DNA of 37,390 bases. Origin: Nitrospiraceae bacterium (GTDB lineage: Bacteria > Nitrospirota > Nitrospiria > Nitrospirales > Nitrospiraceae). The notes beneath the pieces are model-generated. The model did not search any database and had not been told where the DNA came from. It was given only the letters and a program-made list of their open reading frames with translations. The translations under genes were made by a program, and so were the position numbers. The stretch covers positions 1 to 37,390 of the forward strand of contig SYGV01000086.1 in assembly GCA_005799365.1 (NCBI GenBank). The letters are read 5' to 3'. Positions 8,490 through 17,859 of the stretch are shown here, in pieces; within the stretch, counting starts at the first letter, position 1, and every line of letters begins with the position of its first letter.

Positions 8490-9986
8490 CTACAGCCCCC
8501 GCTCAAGAATCGCATCAATGGCCGCCAGGTCCAGATGCTTGGCCGTAAAATCGGCGAGCCGGTCGATCTGCTCATCCAGAGACCTCCCCGGCTGCACCGG
8601 CAAGGGGGCCCAGCCATGCCGCTCGCGGAGCCCGTTGAGAAAAACCCGCCGAAACTCAGGGGCATCAAAGAGACCGTGGACATAGGTGCCGAGCACAAGA
8701 CCGTCCTCCGAGCTGGCCCCTTCCTGCCTCACGGCTGCCTCACCGGGCACCCGGACTTCCAGCCAGGGAACAGCTCCCGCTTCCAGACTGGTTCGGCCCA
8801 TGTGCACCTCGTAGCCCTCCACCGGACAGTTGCTCGCTAAGTGGCGCCCGCTCACCCCCACCGTGACTTTGTCCCGGGCAAAGCTAGTCGTCACATCCAG
8901 CAGCCCCAGGCCTTCAAGCGCGACCGCCGACGATTCGACCTGGTCCGGGTCGAGAATCCGCCTGCCCAGCAGCTGAAACCCTCCGCAGAGTCCCACGACC
9001 TTGCCGCCCGCTTCCAACACCTGCCGGGCGACCAGATGGAGCTTCCGTTCCTTCACGAAGCGCAGGGCGTCGGCCGTATGCTTGGTGCCAGGAAAGATCA
9101 ACGCCTCGAGTCGGTGGGTGATCGGTCCGGCGACCCGGACCAGGCGGACATCCGGTTCACAGGCCAGCGCGTCGAAGTCGGTGAAGTTCGAAATGGCCGG
9201 CAGGTCCACGACTCCGATCGTCAGGGTATCCGCTCGCCGGAACGTGGCGTCATGCCGGTCTTCCCATCCCAGCGAGTCTTCCTGCGGCACCTGGAGATCG
9301 CGCCAATGGGGGACTACGCCCAGGCAAGAAATCCCGCACCGGGCTTCCACCATCTTCACGCCCGGCGCCAACAGATCCGCATCGCCGCGAAACTTGTTGA
9401 TCAGAAATCCTTTGACGTGAGCGCGATCCTCCGGTTCGAGCAAGGCCAAGGTGCCCACCAAGGCCGCGAAGACCCCGCCCCGATCAATGTCGCCGGCCAG
9501 GATAACCGGAGCCCGCGCCTCCTGCGCCATGGCCATGTTCACGATGTCCCGATCGCGCAGATTGATTTCGGCCGGGCTGCCGGCCCCTTCGAGAATGACC
9601 AGGTCGAATTCCCCGGCCAGCCGGGCAAAGGCCTCGCACACGACAGGCCAGTGGTCGCGCTTGATGCGCCCGAAATCGGAGGCCTGCAGGTGACCGGCCA
9701 CCTGCCCGTTCACCACCATCTGGGCGGTCTGCTCGCCGGAGGGCTTGATCAGCACGGGATTGAAGTCGGTGCGCGGAGCGAGCCGGCAGGCCGCCGCCTG
9801 CACCGCCTGGGCGCGCCCGATTTCCCTCCCGTCCGGCGTGACGAAGGAATTGTTGGACATGTTCTGCGCCTTGAAGGGCGCGACCTTGACGCCGCGCCGC
9901 GCGAATAACCGGCAAAGGGCCGTCACGAGCACGGACTTGCCCACGTGGGACGCAGTGCCCTGGACCATGAGTGTTTTCGTCGGCAC
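8490..9986 (-). CDS. cobQ: Cobyric acid synthase
   Basis: MVQGTASHVGKSVLVTALCRLFARRGVKVAPFKAQNMSNNS...; GLCGGFQLLG glutamine amidotransferase motif; GTYVHGLFD. Confidence 0.97.
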   Translation of the reverse strand: MPTKTLMVQGTASHVGKSVLVTALCRLFARRGVKVAPFKAQNMSNNSFVTPDGREIGRAQAVQAAACRLAPRTDFNPVLIKPSGEQTAQMVVNGQVAGHLQASDFGRIKRDHWPVVCEAFARLAGEFDLVILEGAGSPAEINLRDRDIVNMAMAQEARAPVILAGDIDRGGVFAALVGTLALLEPEDRAHVKGFLINKFRGDADLLAPGVKMVEARCGISCLGVVPHWRDLQVPQEDSLGWEDRHDATFRRADTLTIGVVDLPAISNFTDFDALACEPDVRLVRVAGPITHRLEALIFPGTKHTADALRFVKERKLHLVARQVLEAGGKVVGLCGGFQLLGRRILDPDQVESSAVALEGLGLLDVTTSFARDKVTVGVSGRHLASNCPVEGYEVHMGRTSLEAGAVPWLEVRVPGEAAVRQEGASSEDGLVLGTYVHGLFDAPEFRRVFLNGLRERHGWAPLPVQPGRSLDEQIDRLADFTAKHLDLAAIDAILERGL

Positions 9987-10001
9987 CCGTAATCTCCGCT
10001 C

Positions 10002-10072
10002 GGCAGAAAGCAGTAAGCAGAAGGCAGCCGTTGTTCTGTCGCTGCCTCCCGCCTACTGCCTTTTGCCTTCCT
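10002..10072. repeat. Heptad inverted repeat, pduO/cobQ gap
   Basis: GCAGAAA GCAGTAA GCAGAAG GCAG ... CTGCCTC CCGCCTA CTGCCTT TTGCCTT. Confidence 0.85.
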
Positions 10073-10649
10073 GACCGGTCCGTTCCCAGAAAAACTCCGG
10101 CTCCCCCTGCATCTTGGCGGCCCAGCGGGCCAGCACGAAGAGGGCATCGCTGAGGCGATTCACAAACTTCACGATGACGGCATCCACCGGCTCTTCCTTG
10201 GCCAGCCTCACACAGAGCCGTTCGGCCCGCCGGCAGACCGTCCGGGCTTGATGCAAGTGGCCGGACACCTGGCCGCCCCCCGGCAGGATAAACTCCTTGA
10301 GCGGCGCCAGATCTTTCTGGCAGGCGTCGATCATCCGCTCCAGCCTCGTCACATCCTGCGCGGTCACCTGCGGCATGTTGGCAAACGTCTGGCCCGGGGC
10401 CGTGGCCAAAATGCCCCCGGCGTTGAAGAGCTTGTTCTGCACCCACCGAAGATAGTCTTCAAGGACCCGCCCGGTCTTGGGCTCGGCAGCCTCGGCATTG
10501 AAGACCCGCACCAGGCCGATCAACGCGTTGACTTCATCCAGCGTACCGTAGGTCTCCACGCGCAGACTGTCTTTCCAAACCTGTTGCCCGCCCGCCAGAC
10601 GGGTTTTGCCTGCATCGCCGGTGCGTGTATAGACCTTGGTGATGCGCAT
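10053..10649 (-). CDS. PduO-type cob(I)alamin adenosyltransferase
   Basis: ITKVYTRTGDAGKTRLAGG...VETYGTLDEVNALIGL; ARTVCRRAER, VNRLSDALFVLARW. Confidence 0.95.
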   Translation of the reverse strand: MRITKVYTRTGDAGKTRLAGGQQVWKDSLRVETYGTLDEVNALIGLVRVFNAEAAEPKTGRVLEDYLRWVQNKLFNAGGILATAPGQTFANMPQVTAQDVTRLERMIDACQKDLAPLKEFILPGGGQVSGHLHQARTVCRRAERLCVRLAKEEPVDAVIVKFVNRLSDALFVLARWAAKMQGEPEFFWERTGQEGKRQ

Positions 10650-10694
10650 CTTGTTCTCCTCACGACGAACGCCGAAGGATGCATGCTGAGCGAA

Positions 10695-10859
10695 CAGGAT
10701 GTCGGAAAAGTCCGCCAGCGTCGTTCTCGCGCCACTTCCCAGGAGTTGTCAGTTATCAGTATTCCGTTCGCAGTTCTCGGAACTGACGACTGCACACTGA
10801 CAACCGAGAACGAAAATGCCTCGCTGCGGCCTCGCTGGACGGCCTTTTAGACCATCCTG
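10695..10859. mobile_element. Palindromic MITE-like element copy 1, split by heptad block
   Basis: Terminal inverted repeats CAGGATGTCGGAAAAGTCCGCCAGCG (10695 on) vs CGCTGGACGGCCTTTTAGACCATCCTG (to 10859). Confidence 0.72.
10744..10812. repeat. Heptad inverted repeat nested in MITE-like element
   Basis: GTTGTCA GTTATCA GTATTCC GTTCGCA GTTCTCG / GA / ACTGACG ACTGCAC ACTGACA ACCGAG. Confidence 0.85.
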
Positions 10860-10957
10860 CGGGGGATTTTCTGTCATCTCGGGCCGGCGAGCCATTGGCA
10901 TCCGAGTGGTTCCACAATAATGTGTCACAGCTTGCCAAGGAAATGATCCCTCTTTCT

Positions 10958-11898
<941 letters not shown>

Positions 11899-11921
11899 TC
11901 AGCGCGCCTTTCACAAAACGG

Positions 11922-12512
11922 CTAAGCTGTCTCCCTATATTGCGCGCCCTTCGTCCCCGCCCAGACGCTCGCCGCGCCGAGCACCAGGTGCATGACCGCT
12001 GCGACGCCGACATAGAACAACAGGGACGAGAGGGACTGCGGAAAGTATTCTGCGAATCGCGAGGCAAACTGCGCCACGCTCGCCTGCTCGAAGCGACCGG
12101 GGAGAAAATAAAAGCTGCCGCTCGAGATCAGCTCGCACGCCGCCGCGCCGGCAAACAAGCCCCCTGTCAGCGGGAATAACGTAGCAACCCTGTCCTGGTG
12201 ACGCCCCGCATACCAGCGGCCGGCCAACCACAGCGCACCGTAGGCGGGCAGCAAGAAGCCACAGGCAGGGCTGACACAGAAGCTGTCCGCCCCGCCCCAG
12301 GTGACGGCGGCAAAGTCGAGCCCTGCCGCCTCGGTCAGCAGCGCGGGGAAAGCCCAGAGAGACCGCAGATACACGCCGGCGATGAAGAACACCGCCCAGG
12401 ATGTGCTCGGCAGGTGTTCGATGGCGCCGAAATGGTGGCCCCGTGTCGCCCCCATGAGGGTGGCCAGGACAAGGCCGACCATGATCTGGGTCCGGGGAGA
12501 AAGTGATGGCAT
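11922..12512 (-). CDS. btuM: BtuM-like putative B12 transporter (integral membrane)
   Basis: 196 aa hydrophobic protein, ATRGHHFGAIEHLPSTSWAVFFIAGVYLR...TWGGADSFCVSPACGFLLPAYGALWLAGRWYAG; Cys79/Cys84 near the position of the BtuM cobalt-ligating Cys (Cys80 in the Thiobacillus denitrificans protein, from memory); inside B12 operon. Confidence 0.72.
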   Translation of the reverse strand: MPSLSPRTQIMVGLVLATLMGATRGHHFGAIEHLPSTSWAVFFIAGVYLRSLWAFPALLTEAAGLDFAAVTWGGADSFCVSPACGFLLPAYGALWLAGRWYAGRHQDRVATLFPLTGGLFAGAAACELISSGSFYFLPGRFEQASVAQFASRFAEYFPQSLSSLLFYVGVAAVMHLVLGAASVWAGTKGAQYRETA

Positions 12513-12608
12513 GGTTATGTACCTCTTGCGTGATTGATGGGTCTGTTCGCAACATCCGCAAGCGTCGGTGACTGGCCCCCTTATCCGACCTTAAATCAAT
12601 TTCTCCAT

Positions 12609-13208
12609 TCAAAACTCAATGCCTTTTTGCGCTTTGATGCCCTTTCGAAACGGATGCTTCACCTGCTTCATCTCTGTAACAAGGTCCGCAGCCTCCATCA
12701 ACTCAGGCGAAGCCCCTCGTCCCGTGATCACCGCATGTTGCATGGGCGGTCTGGCCTGGAGCACCGGCAATACGTCGGCGAGCCGGACGTAGCCGTGCTG
12801 GAGCGCGATGTTGAACTCGTCCAGAATGACCATCGCATAGGCCGGGTCGCGAAGCAATGCGGTCGCGGCGGCCCAGGCTTTTTGCGCCATCTCCGTATCC
12901 CTTGCTCGATCCTGCGTCTCCCAGGTATAGCCTTCGCCCATCCGCAGAAAGACGAGTTGCTCGCCGAAGCTTTTCAGCACCCGCTCCTCCGCCGTATCGA
13001 TCGCGCCTTTGATGAATTGCACGATGGCCACGTTCATCCCGTGGCCGATGCAGCGCAGGGCCATGCCCAAGGCGGCGGTGGTTTTTCCCTTCCCCGCGCC
13101 TGTGTAGACGATCACCAGCCCCCTTTCCTCCTGGGCCGCCTCAATGCGCTGGTCCACGGAGGCCTTCAGGCGCTGCATGCGGGCCTGATGCTCGGCATTG
13201 TCCGTCAC
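12609..13208 (-). CDS. cobO: Corrinoid adenosyltransferase, CobA/BtuR (CobO) type
   Basis: GLVIVYTGAGKGKTTAALGMALRCIGHGMNVAIVQFIKG, VILDEFNIAL, VITGRGASPELMEAADLVTEM; GTG start overlaps cobB stop. Confidence 0.95.
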   Translation of the reverse strand: MTDNAEHQARMQRLKASVDQRIEAAQEERGLVIVYTGAGKGKTTAALGMALRCIGHGMNVAIVQFIKGAIDTAEERVLKSFGEQLVFLRMGEGYTWETQDRARDTEMAQKAWAAATALLRDPAYAMVILDEFNIALQHGYVRLADVLPVLQARPPMQHAVITGRGASPELMEAADLVTEMKQVKHPFRKGIKAQKGIEF

Positions 13209-14665
13209 GACGCCACCCCCTTCCCCTCCGCACCCTGCGTGCGCCAAGCCCTTGCCGATGCCACCAGCGCGCGTGCCACGGCCGGCTGGCTGGAAAAATG
13301 GAGATGGGCATAGAGGGCCACCGTGTTGCCCCGCACCAGCCCGTCCGGCGTCCGTGGCTGTGCCTTCGCATCCGTCACGGCGCAGGCATAGTCGAGCGGC
13401 CCTTTGGAGACGAGCGAGGAGTAGTGAAACTCATGCCCCCGCGCTTTGAGGCCGACCGACCCGATCACGCAAGGCTTCGTGATCTCGATTTCACGATAGC
13501 CCAGGGTCAGGCCAGGTTTGCGCATCACGGCTTCGGCCGGAAACAGCCCGACCATCTCGTGGGCCAGCCCCTCGAAATCGCGGATCGCCTGGGTCAGGTA
13601 CATCATGCCCCCGCATTCGGCGTAGATCGTTCCTCCCCTCTCGGCAAAGTCCCGGATCGCGCCGCGCATGGAACTGTTTTTGGCAAGCGCTTCGCCGTAC
13701 AGCTCCGGATAGCCCCCGCCCAGGTAGAGCAGATCAACCTCCGGCAGGACCCGATCTCGAATCGGCGAGAATGTGACCAGTTCGGTCCCCTCCGCTTCCA
13801 ACAGTTCCAGATTCTCCCGGTAATAGAAACAAAAGGCCGGATCGTAGGCGACGCCGACGCGCACCGGCCTGAACGCGGAACGCGGAACGCTGCATGATAA
13901 ACGGGAAGATCCTTCCGCTCCGCATGCAAGTAATTCATCATTCATCATTCCGCAATCTGCATTGAGTTCGCCGGCCGTCCGCGCCAGGGCTTCCACCTTG
14001 TCCAAATCCACGGTTTCGGCCACCGCCTGCCCCAGCTTGTCGTAGAGATCGGTCGAGCCCTGTTCGATGGCCGTCCGTAATCCAAGATGCCGGTCGCCGA
14101 TCGTCAGAGTTGTGTCCGGCTTCAGGTAGCCGACCACCGACACCTTGCTCTCCGTCTCCACCGCTTCTTTGAGCAACTGAAAGTGGCCCTCGCTGCTTAC
14201 CCGGTTGAAGAGGACACCGGCCACGGTCAGGGCCGGATCGAAGGTGCCGTAGCCGTTGACCATCGCCGCGGCCGATCTGGCCATGGAACTCCCGTCGATC
14301 ACGAGGAGAACCGGAGCCCCAAGCAGCTTGGACATCTCGGCTGTGCTGCCGGTCTCGCTGGTCGGCGAACTGCCGTCGAAGAGCCCCATCATGCCTTCGA
14401 TGATCGCGATGTCCGCCTCGGCGGCAGCCCGTCCAAAAATCTTCCGGTTCACGACCTGAGTCAGCATCCACCCGTCCAGATTGCGAGACGGCCGGCCTGC
14501 CGCCATCGTATGGTGGCCTGGGTCAATATAATCTGGTCCGGCCTTGAAGGGCTGGACGGTCCGGCCCCGCTGCCGCAAGGCGGCCAGCAGGGCCAGGGTC
14601 ACCGTGGTCTTGCCGACATTGCTGCCGGTTCCGGCGATGACGAGCCGTGGGATCACCATTAGCAT
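13205..14665 (-). CDS. cobB: Cobyrinate a,c-diamide synthase
   Basis: VIAGTGSNVGKTTVTLALLAALRQRGRTVQPFKAGPDYIDPGHH; YLGGGYPELYGEALAKN; AECGGMMYLTQ; unusual interdomain linker (see findings). Confidence 0.96.
   Translation of the reverse strand: MLMVIPRLVIAGTGSNVGKTTVTLALLAALRQRGRTVQPFKAGPDYIDPGHHTMAAGRPSRNLDGWMLTQVVNRKIFGRAAAEADIAIIEGMMGLFDGSSPTSETGSTAEMSKLLGAPVLLVIDGSSMARSAAAMVNGYGTFDPALTVAGVLFNRVSSEGHFQLLKEAVETESKVSVVGYLKPDTTLTIGDRHLGLRTAIEQGSTDLYDKLGQAVAETVDLDKVEALARTAGELNADCGMMNDELLACGAEGSSRLSCSVPRSAFRPVRVGVAYDPAFCFYYRENLELLEAEGTELVTFSPIRDRVLPEVDLLYLGGGYPELYGEALAKNSSMRGAIRDFAERGGTIYAECGGMMYLTQAIRDFEGLAHEMVGLFPAEAVMRKPGLTLGYREIEITKPCVIGSVGLKARGHEFHYSSLVSKGPLDYACAVTDAKAQPRTPDGLVRGNTVALYAHLHFSSQPAVARALVASARAWRTQGAEGKGVAS
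13871..13965. repeat. Heptad repeats inside cobB coding sequence (interdomain linker)
   Basis: GAACGCG GAACGCG GAACGCT ... ATTCATC ATTCATC ATTCCGC AATCTGC ATT. Confidence 0.82.
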
Positions 14666-14671
14666 CTGCCC

Positions 14672-16615
14672 TCAGGAAAACAAACCATGACTCAGCCGGA
14701 TGCCGAAATAGATCGAACGGACCGGCGTGCCCGCGTTGAGAATTTCCTGGTACCGCTGGTTGAACAGATTATCCGCACGGATATAGGCTTCCATGTGCTT
14801 GGTGACTGTATAGTTGGTGGTCAGGTTCCACACGTCGAAGGCCTGCATCCCCTGACGGTCGGCGGTCGTATTGAACCGCGAACCCACAAAGCGGCCAGCC
14901 AGAATGATGCGCAAGGGATCGATGGGCTGGTACCCGGCCTGGAGGCTCCACTGGTCCACCGGCTGACGCGGCAACCGGCTCCCGTTGCTCATATCTCTCG
15001 TCATCGTGTTAGTGTACTGGCCTTGTACGTCGAAAGCCTTGAGGAGGGGCAGGTCCAGGGTCTGCTTATAGGCGAAGCTGGCCTCAAAACCTTTTGTCGA
15101 GGAATTGCCGACGTTGAGTGGACAATAACCGCTGGTACTGAAGGGCGTACAGACCACGGGATCGTACGTCGTCACAATTTGATTACTATACCGGTTCCAG
15201 AAATAGCCACCGCTGAGTTTCAACCGCTTGCCGAACAGTTCCTGGTCCACCCCCGCGTCGAAACTCTGACTCTTTTCCGGCTTGAGGTTGGGATTGCCGA
15301 AGTCGACAAAATACAGTTCATTGATCGACGGAGCCCGGAACCCTGTCCCATAGCTGGTCCGGAGCTTCGTGTCCGTTTCCTTATGGAGATACCCGCCACT
15401 CAACCGGTAGGTCGTGGCATTTCCGAACACGTTATAGTTGTCCTGGCGGATGCCGGCCGTGCCGAAGACCCGATCCCACAGATTCAACTGGGCCTGGGCA
15501 AACCCCGCGTTCGACGAGACGATTCGCTGCGCAAGCGTATCATTTTTCCCCTGTTGTTCGCGGAATTGGTAGCCGAAGGTGAGTAACAGGGGGTCGGCGA
15601 CTTGCATATTGTGCTGCCACTCAAGACGGTTGCTGAGCGTCTGCGTGGTGTTCGGCGATCCGAATGGGACACTCGTCGCACCGGTGCGCAGATTGCGTTG
15701 GAGATTGCCCGGCCAATAGGGAGCATCTTCTTCGCCACGCGCCAACGTCACTTTCTGATTCCACCAATGGGTAATGGCTTGGTCGTAGCTGCCGCTAAAG
15801 ACAAACTGCTGGCTCTTGTTCTTGGCATTAAACACATCGGCTGGCGTCCCGATGTTGTCGATATTGGTCGAGCCGTTCATCCAACGAAAATTGAACTCGA
15901 GCCGGCCGTCCTTAGGCAGATCCACGCCCAACCGCGAGGAGGCGGTCCAGTTCCTGAAGGAATCCCGCTCCGTCGCGCCGAGCCGGGAATCCGCCGTGGA
16001 AAATCCGGCAAAATCCCACCGCGACAGATCCACGGAAAAGTCCACGGGACCTTTCTTGCCGCTGATCTGGCCCCCTTCTCGAATGGAATTGAAGGAGCCG
16101 TATTCGAAGAACGAACTGGCGGTCGTGCCCCCCGCGCCTTTCTTGGTGACGATATTGATGACCCCGCCCATGGCGTCCGACCCCCACAACATGCTTTGGG
16201 CGCCGCGCAGGATTTCCACCCGCTCGATATTGTCGGTCGTCAAATTGGCAAAATTGTAGGCGCCGGTCGTGGCGCTGTTGACGATGGCCCCGTCGATGAG
16301 CACCAGGGTCTGCGTCACACCGCCCCCACGAATCCGAACGTTCGTATCGGCTCCAGGCCCGCCGCTGGAAAAGACCGCGATGCCTTGCGCCAGCCGCAAG
16401 GCATCGGCCACGGTCTTGAATTTTTGCCGCTGCATCTCCTCGCCAGTGATAACCTCCACCGCGCTGGTGAGGTGACTCACCGGCATAGGCGTCTTGGTGG
16501 CCGAGGTCACCACTTCCTCGGTTTGCACAACCGGCTGCGCATCTTCCGCATGGCCGACTCCGAATCCCCACAACAACACAAACGACAGACCAAGCCCAAT
16601 GACAAACTTCCGCAC
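14672..16615 (-). CDS. btuB: TonB-dependent outer membrane receptor, BtuB-like vitamin B12 receptor
   Basis: VVTSATKTPMPVSHLTSAVEVITGEEMQRQ plug domain, RGGGVTQTLVLIDGA, GAQSMLWGSDAMGGVINIVTKKG, C-terminal beta-barrel; directly downstream of a cobalamin riboswitch; GTG start. Confidence 0.93.
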   Translation of the reverse strand: MRKFVIGLGLSFVLLWGFGVGHAEDAQPVVQTEEVVTSATKTPMPVSHLTSAVEVITGEEMQRQKFKTVADALRLAQGIAVFSSGGPGADTNVRIRGGGVTQTLVLIDGAIVNSATTGAYNFANLTTDNIERVEILRGAQSMLWGSDAMGGVINIVTKKGAGGTTASSFFEYGSFNSIREGGQISGKKGPVDFSVDLSRWDFAGFSTADSRLGATERDSFRNWTASSRLGVDLPKDGRLEFNFRWMNGSTNIDNIGTPADVFNAKNKSQQFVFSGSYDQAITHWWNQKVTLARGEEDAPYWPGNLQRNLRTGATSVPFGSPNTTQTLSNRLEWQHNMQVADPLLLTFGYQFREQQGKNDTLAQRIVSSNAGFAQAQLNLWDRVFGTAGIRQDNYNVFGNATTYRLSGGYLHKETDTKLRTSYGTGFRAPSINELYFVDFGNPNLKPEKSQSFDAGVDQELFGKRLKLSGGYFWNRYSNQIVTTYDPVVCTPFSTSGYCPLNVGNSSTKGFEASFAYKQTLDLPLLKAFDVQGQYTNTMTRDMSNGSRLPRQPVDQWSLQAGYQPIDPLRIILAGRFVGSRFNTTADRQGMQAFDVWNLTTNYTVTKHMEAYIRADNLFNQRYQEILNAGTPVRSIYFGIRLSHGLFS

Positions 16616-16649
16616 AACCCACCTCCCCTTTGACTCGAAGGGCAGAGTG

Positions 16650-16895
16650 AACTGGCTCGACAGCCGGGTGTCCTGACTCGCGGATCGTCGCTCTCCCGCG
16701 CCTTCCCATCTTCAGAAGTTGACAGTCTTGAGTTCTCAGTGTTCAGTTTTCGACTGACAACTGATAACTGTCAACGTCTTCGCGACAGTGGCATTCGTGC
16801 GGGATCACTCCTCGTTTACAGTGGCGGTACCGTGATGGCCTTGCACCATCTTCCCCGTTCTGTCTGCCTCTTCTCTCGACCTATCCTCCCTGTTG
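16650..16895 (-). ncRNA. Cobalamin riboswitch 1 (upstream of btuB operon)
   Basis: Minus strand reads GGGGAAGATGGTGCAAGGCCATCACGGTACCGCCACTGTAAAC...GCCACTGTCGCG...GATGGGAAGGCGCGGG...GAGTCAGGACACCCGGCT (B12 box). Outer boundaries approximate. Confidence 0.93.
16718..16775. repeat. Heptad inverted repeat within cobalamin riboswitch 1
   Basis: GTTGACA GTCTTGA GTTCTCA GTGTTCA GTTTTC / GACTGAC AACTGAT AACTGTC AAC; outer arms GTTGACAG/CTGTCAAC perfect. Confidence 0.88.
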
Positions 16896-16955
16896 CGTGC
16901 CCCCATCCGCCTCAACGAGGAATGGGCACATCTTCCTCGTCGCCATCCAGACGCG

Positions 16956-17016
16956 ATCAGCTTTCAGCCTTCAGCTCTCAGCCTTGATCTCCGAGCTGAC
17001 TACTGACTGCCAGCTT
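16956..17016. repeat. Heptad repeat overlapping btuD 3' end
   Basis: ATCAGCT TTCAGCC TTCAGCT CTCAGCC TTGATCT ... GAGCTGACTACTGACTGCCAGC. Confidence 0.75.
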
Positions 17017-17859
17017 CCGGCCCGGCAGCGTCACCCGCGGCAAGCCGGACTGGGGGTGCCGGTCTACCAGGACTCGGCAGCGATAGACCTCCTCCAGCAC
17101 CTCCGGCGTCATCACCTCCTCCGGCGACCCCAGGCGCACGGTTCGCCCCCTGTCCAACAGCAGCAAGCGATCGCAGTGTTGGCCAGCCAGATTCAGATCA
17201 TGAGACACCAGGACCACGGTCAATCCCCGTTCTTCGTTGAGCCGGCTCAGGATCGAGCAGATATCCAATTGGTGATGGAGGTCCAGAAAGGCGGTCGGCT
17301 CGTCCAAGAGCAGCACCTTCGGTTCCTGGGTCAGCGCGCGGGCGATCACGGCCCGCTGGCGCTCCCCGCCCGATACATCGGTGATGGAACGGTGGGCCAG
17401 GTGCAGCACGTCGGTCTCCCGCATCGCCGCCTCCGCCGTACGGATATCCTCCGGCCCTTCCCAACCAAGACCGCTCAGTCCGATGTTCCGCCGATGGTGG
17501 GGAAACCGCCCCATCAGCACCATTTCGGTGATCGAAAATGGAAAGGCGATGGGGCTCTCCTGCGGAACCAGGGCCACCGATCTGGCCACCTCATGCTGCG
17601 GCATGCCGATGAGCTCGCAGCCAAACAACTTCACCGAACCTTCCTGCTGACGCAGCACCTTTGCCAGGATTTTCAGCAGCGAGCTCTTCCCCGACCCGTT
17701 CGGACCCAACACCCCCAGGATCTCGCCCGGACGCACCTCGAAGGTCAGGCCATCAAGGACCCAGCCGTTGCCCGACCGGCTCCCCGCTGGATGGCCGTAG
17801 GAGAACCGGAGCCCGTCCACCGAGTAGGCGGCTCCTCCTGTCAGCTCCTTGATGCTCAT
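16978..17859 (-). CDS. btuD: B12/cobalt-chelate ABC transporter ATP-binding protein
   Basis: LGPNGSGKSSLLKILAKVL Walker A, VSGGERQRAVIARALTQEPKVLLLDEPTAFLD signature/Walker B. Confidence 0.92.
   Translation of the reverse strand: MSIKELTGGAAYSVDGLRFSYGHPAGSRSGNGWVLDGLTFEVRPGEILGVLGPNGSGKSSLLKILAKVLRQQEGSVKLFGCELIGMPQHEVARSVALVPQESPIAFPFSITEMVLMGRFPHHRRNIGLSGLGWEGPEDIRTAEAAMRETDVLHLAHRSITDVSGGERQRAVIARALTQEPKVLLLDEPTAFLDLHHQLDICSILSRLNEERGLTVVLVSHDLNLAGQHCDRLLLLDRGRTVRLGSPEEVMTPEVLEEVYRCRVLVDRHPQSGLPRVTLPGRKLAVSSQLGDQG

Noticed and set aside
7735-9908. Long + strand ORFs (e.g. 7735..8406, 8403..8840, 8841..9908) antisense to cobT/cobU/cobQ
   Set aside because: Mirror ORFs typical of GC-rich coding sequence; the minus-strand products are unambiguous enzyme families, and the + strand translations are His/Arg/Pro-rich without domains.
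14687-16633. + strand ORFs 14687..15586 and 15602..16633
   Set aside because: Antisense to btuB, whose reading frame has clear TonB-receptor motifs.
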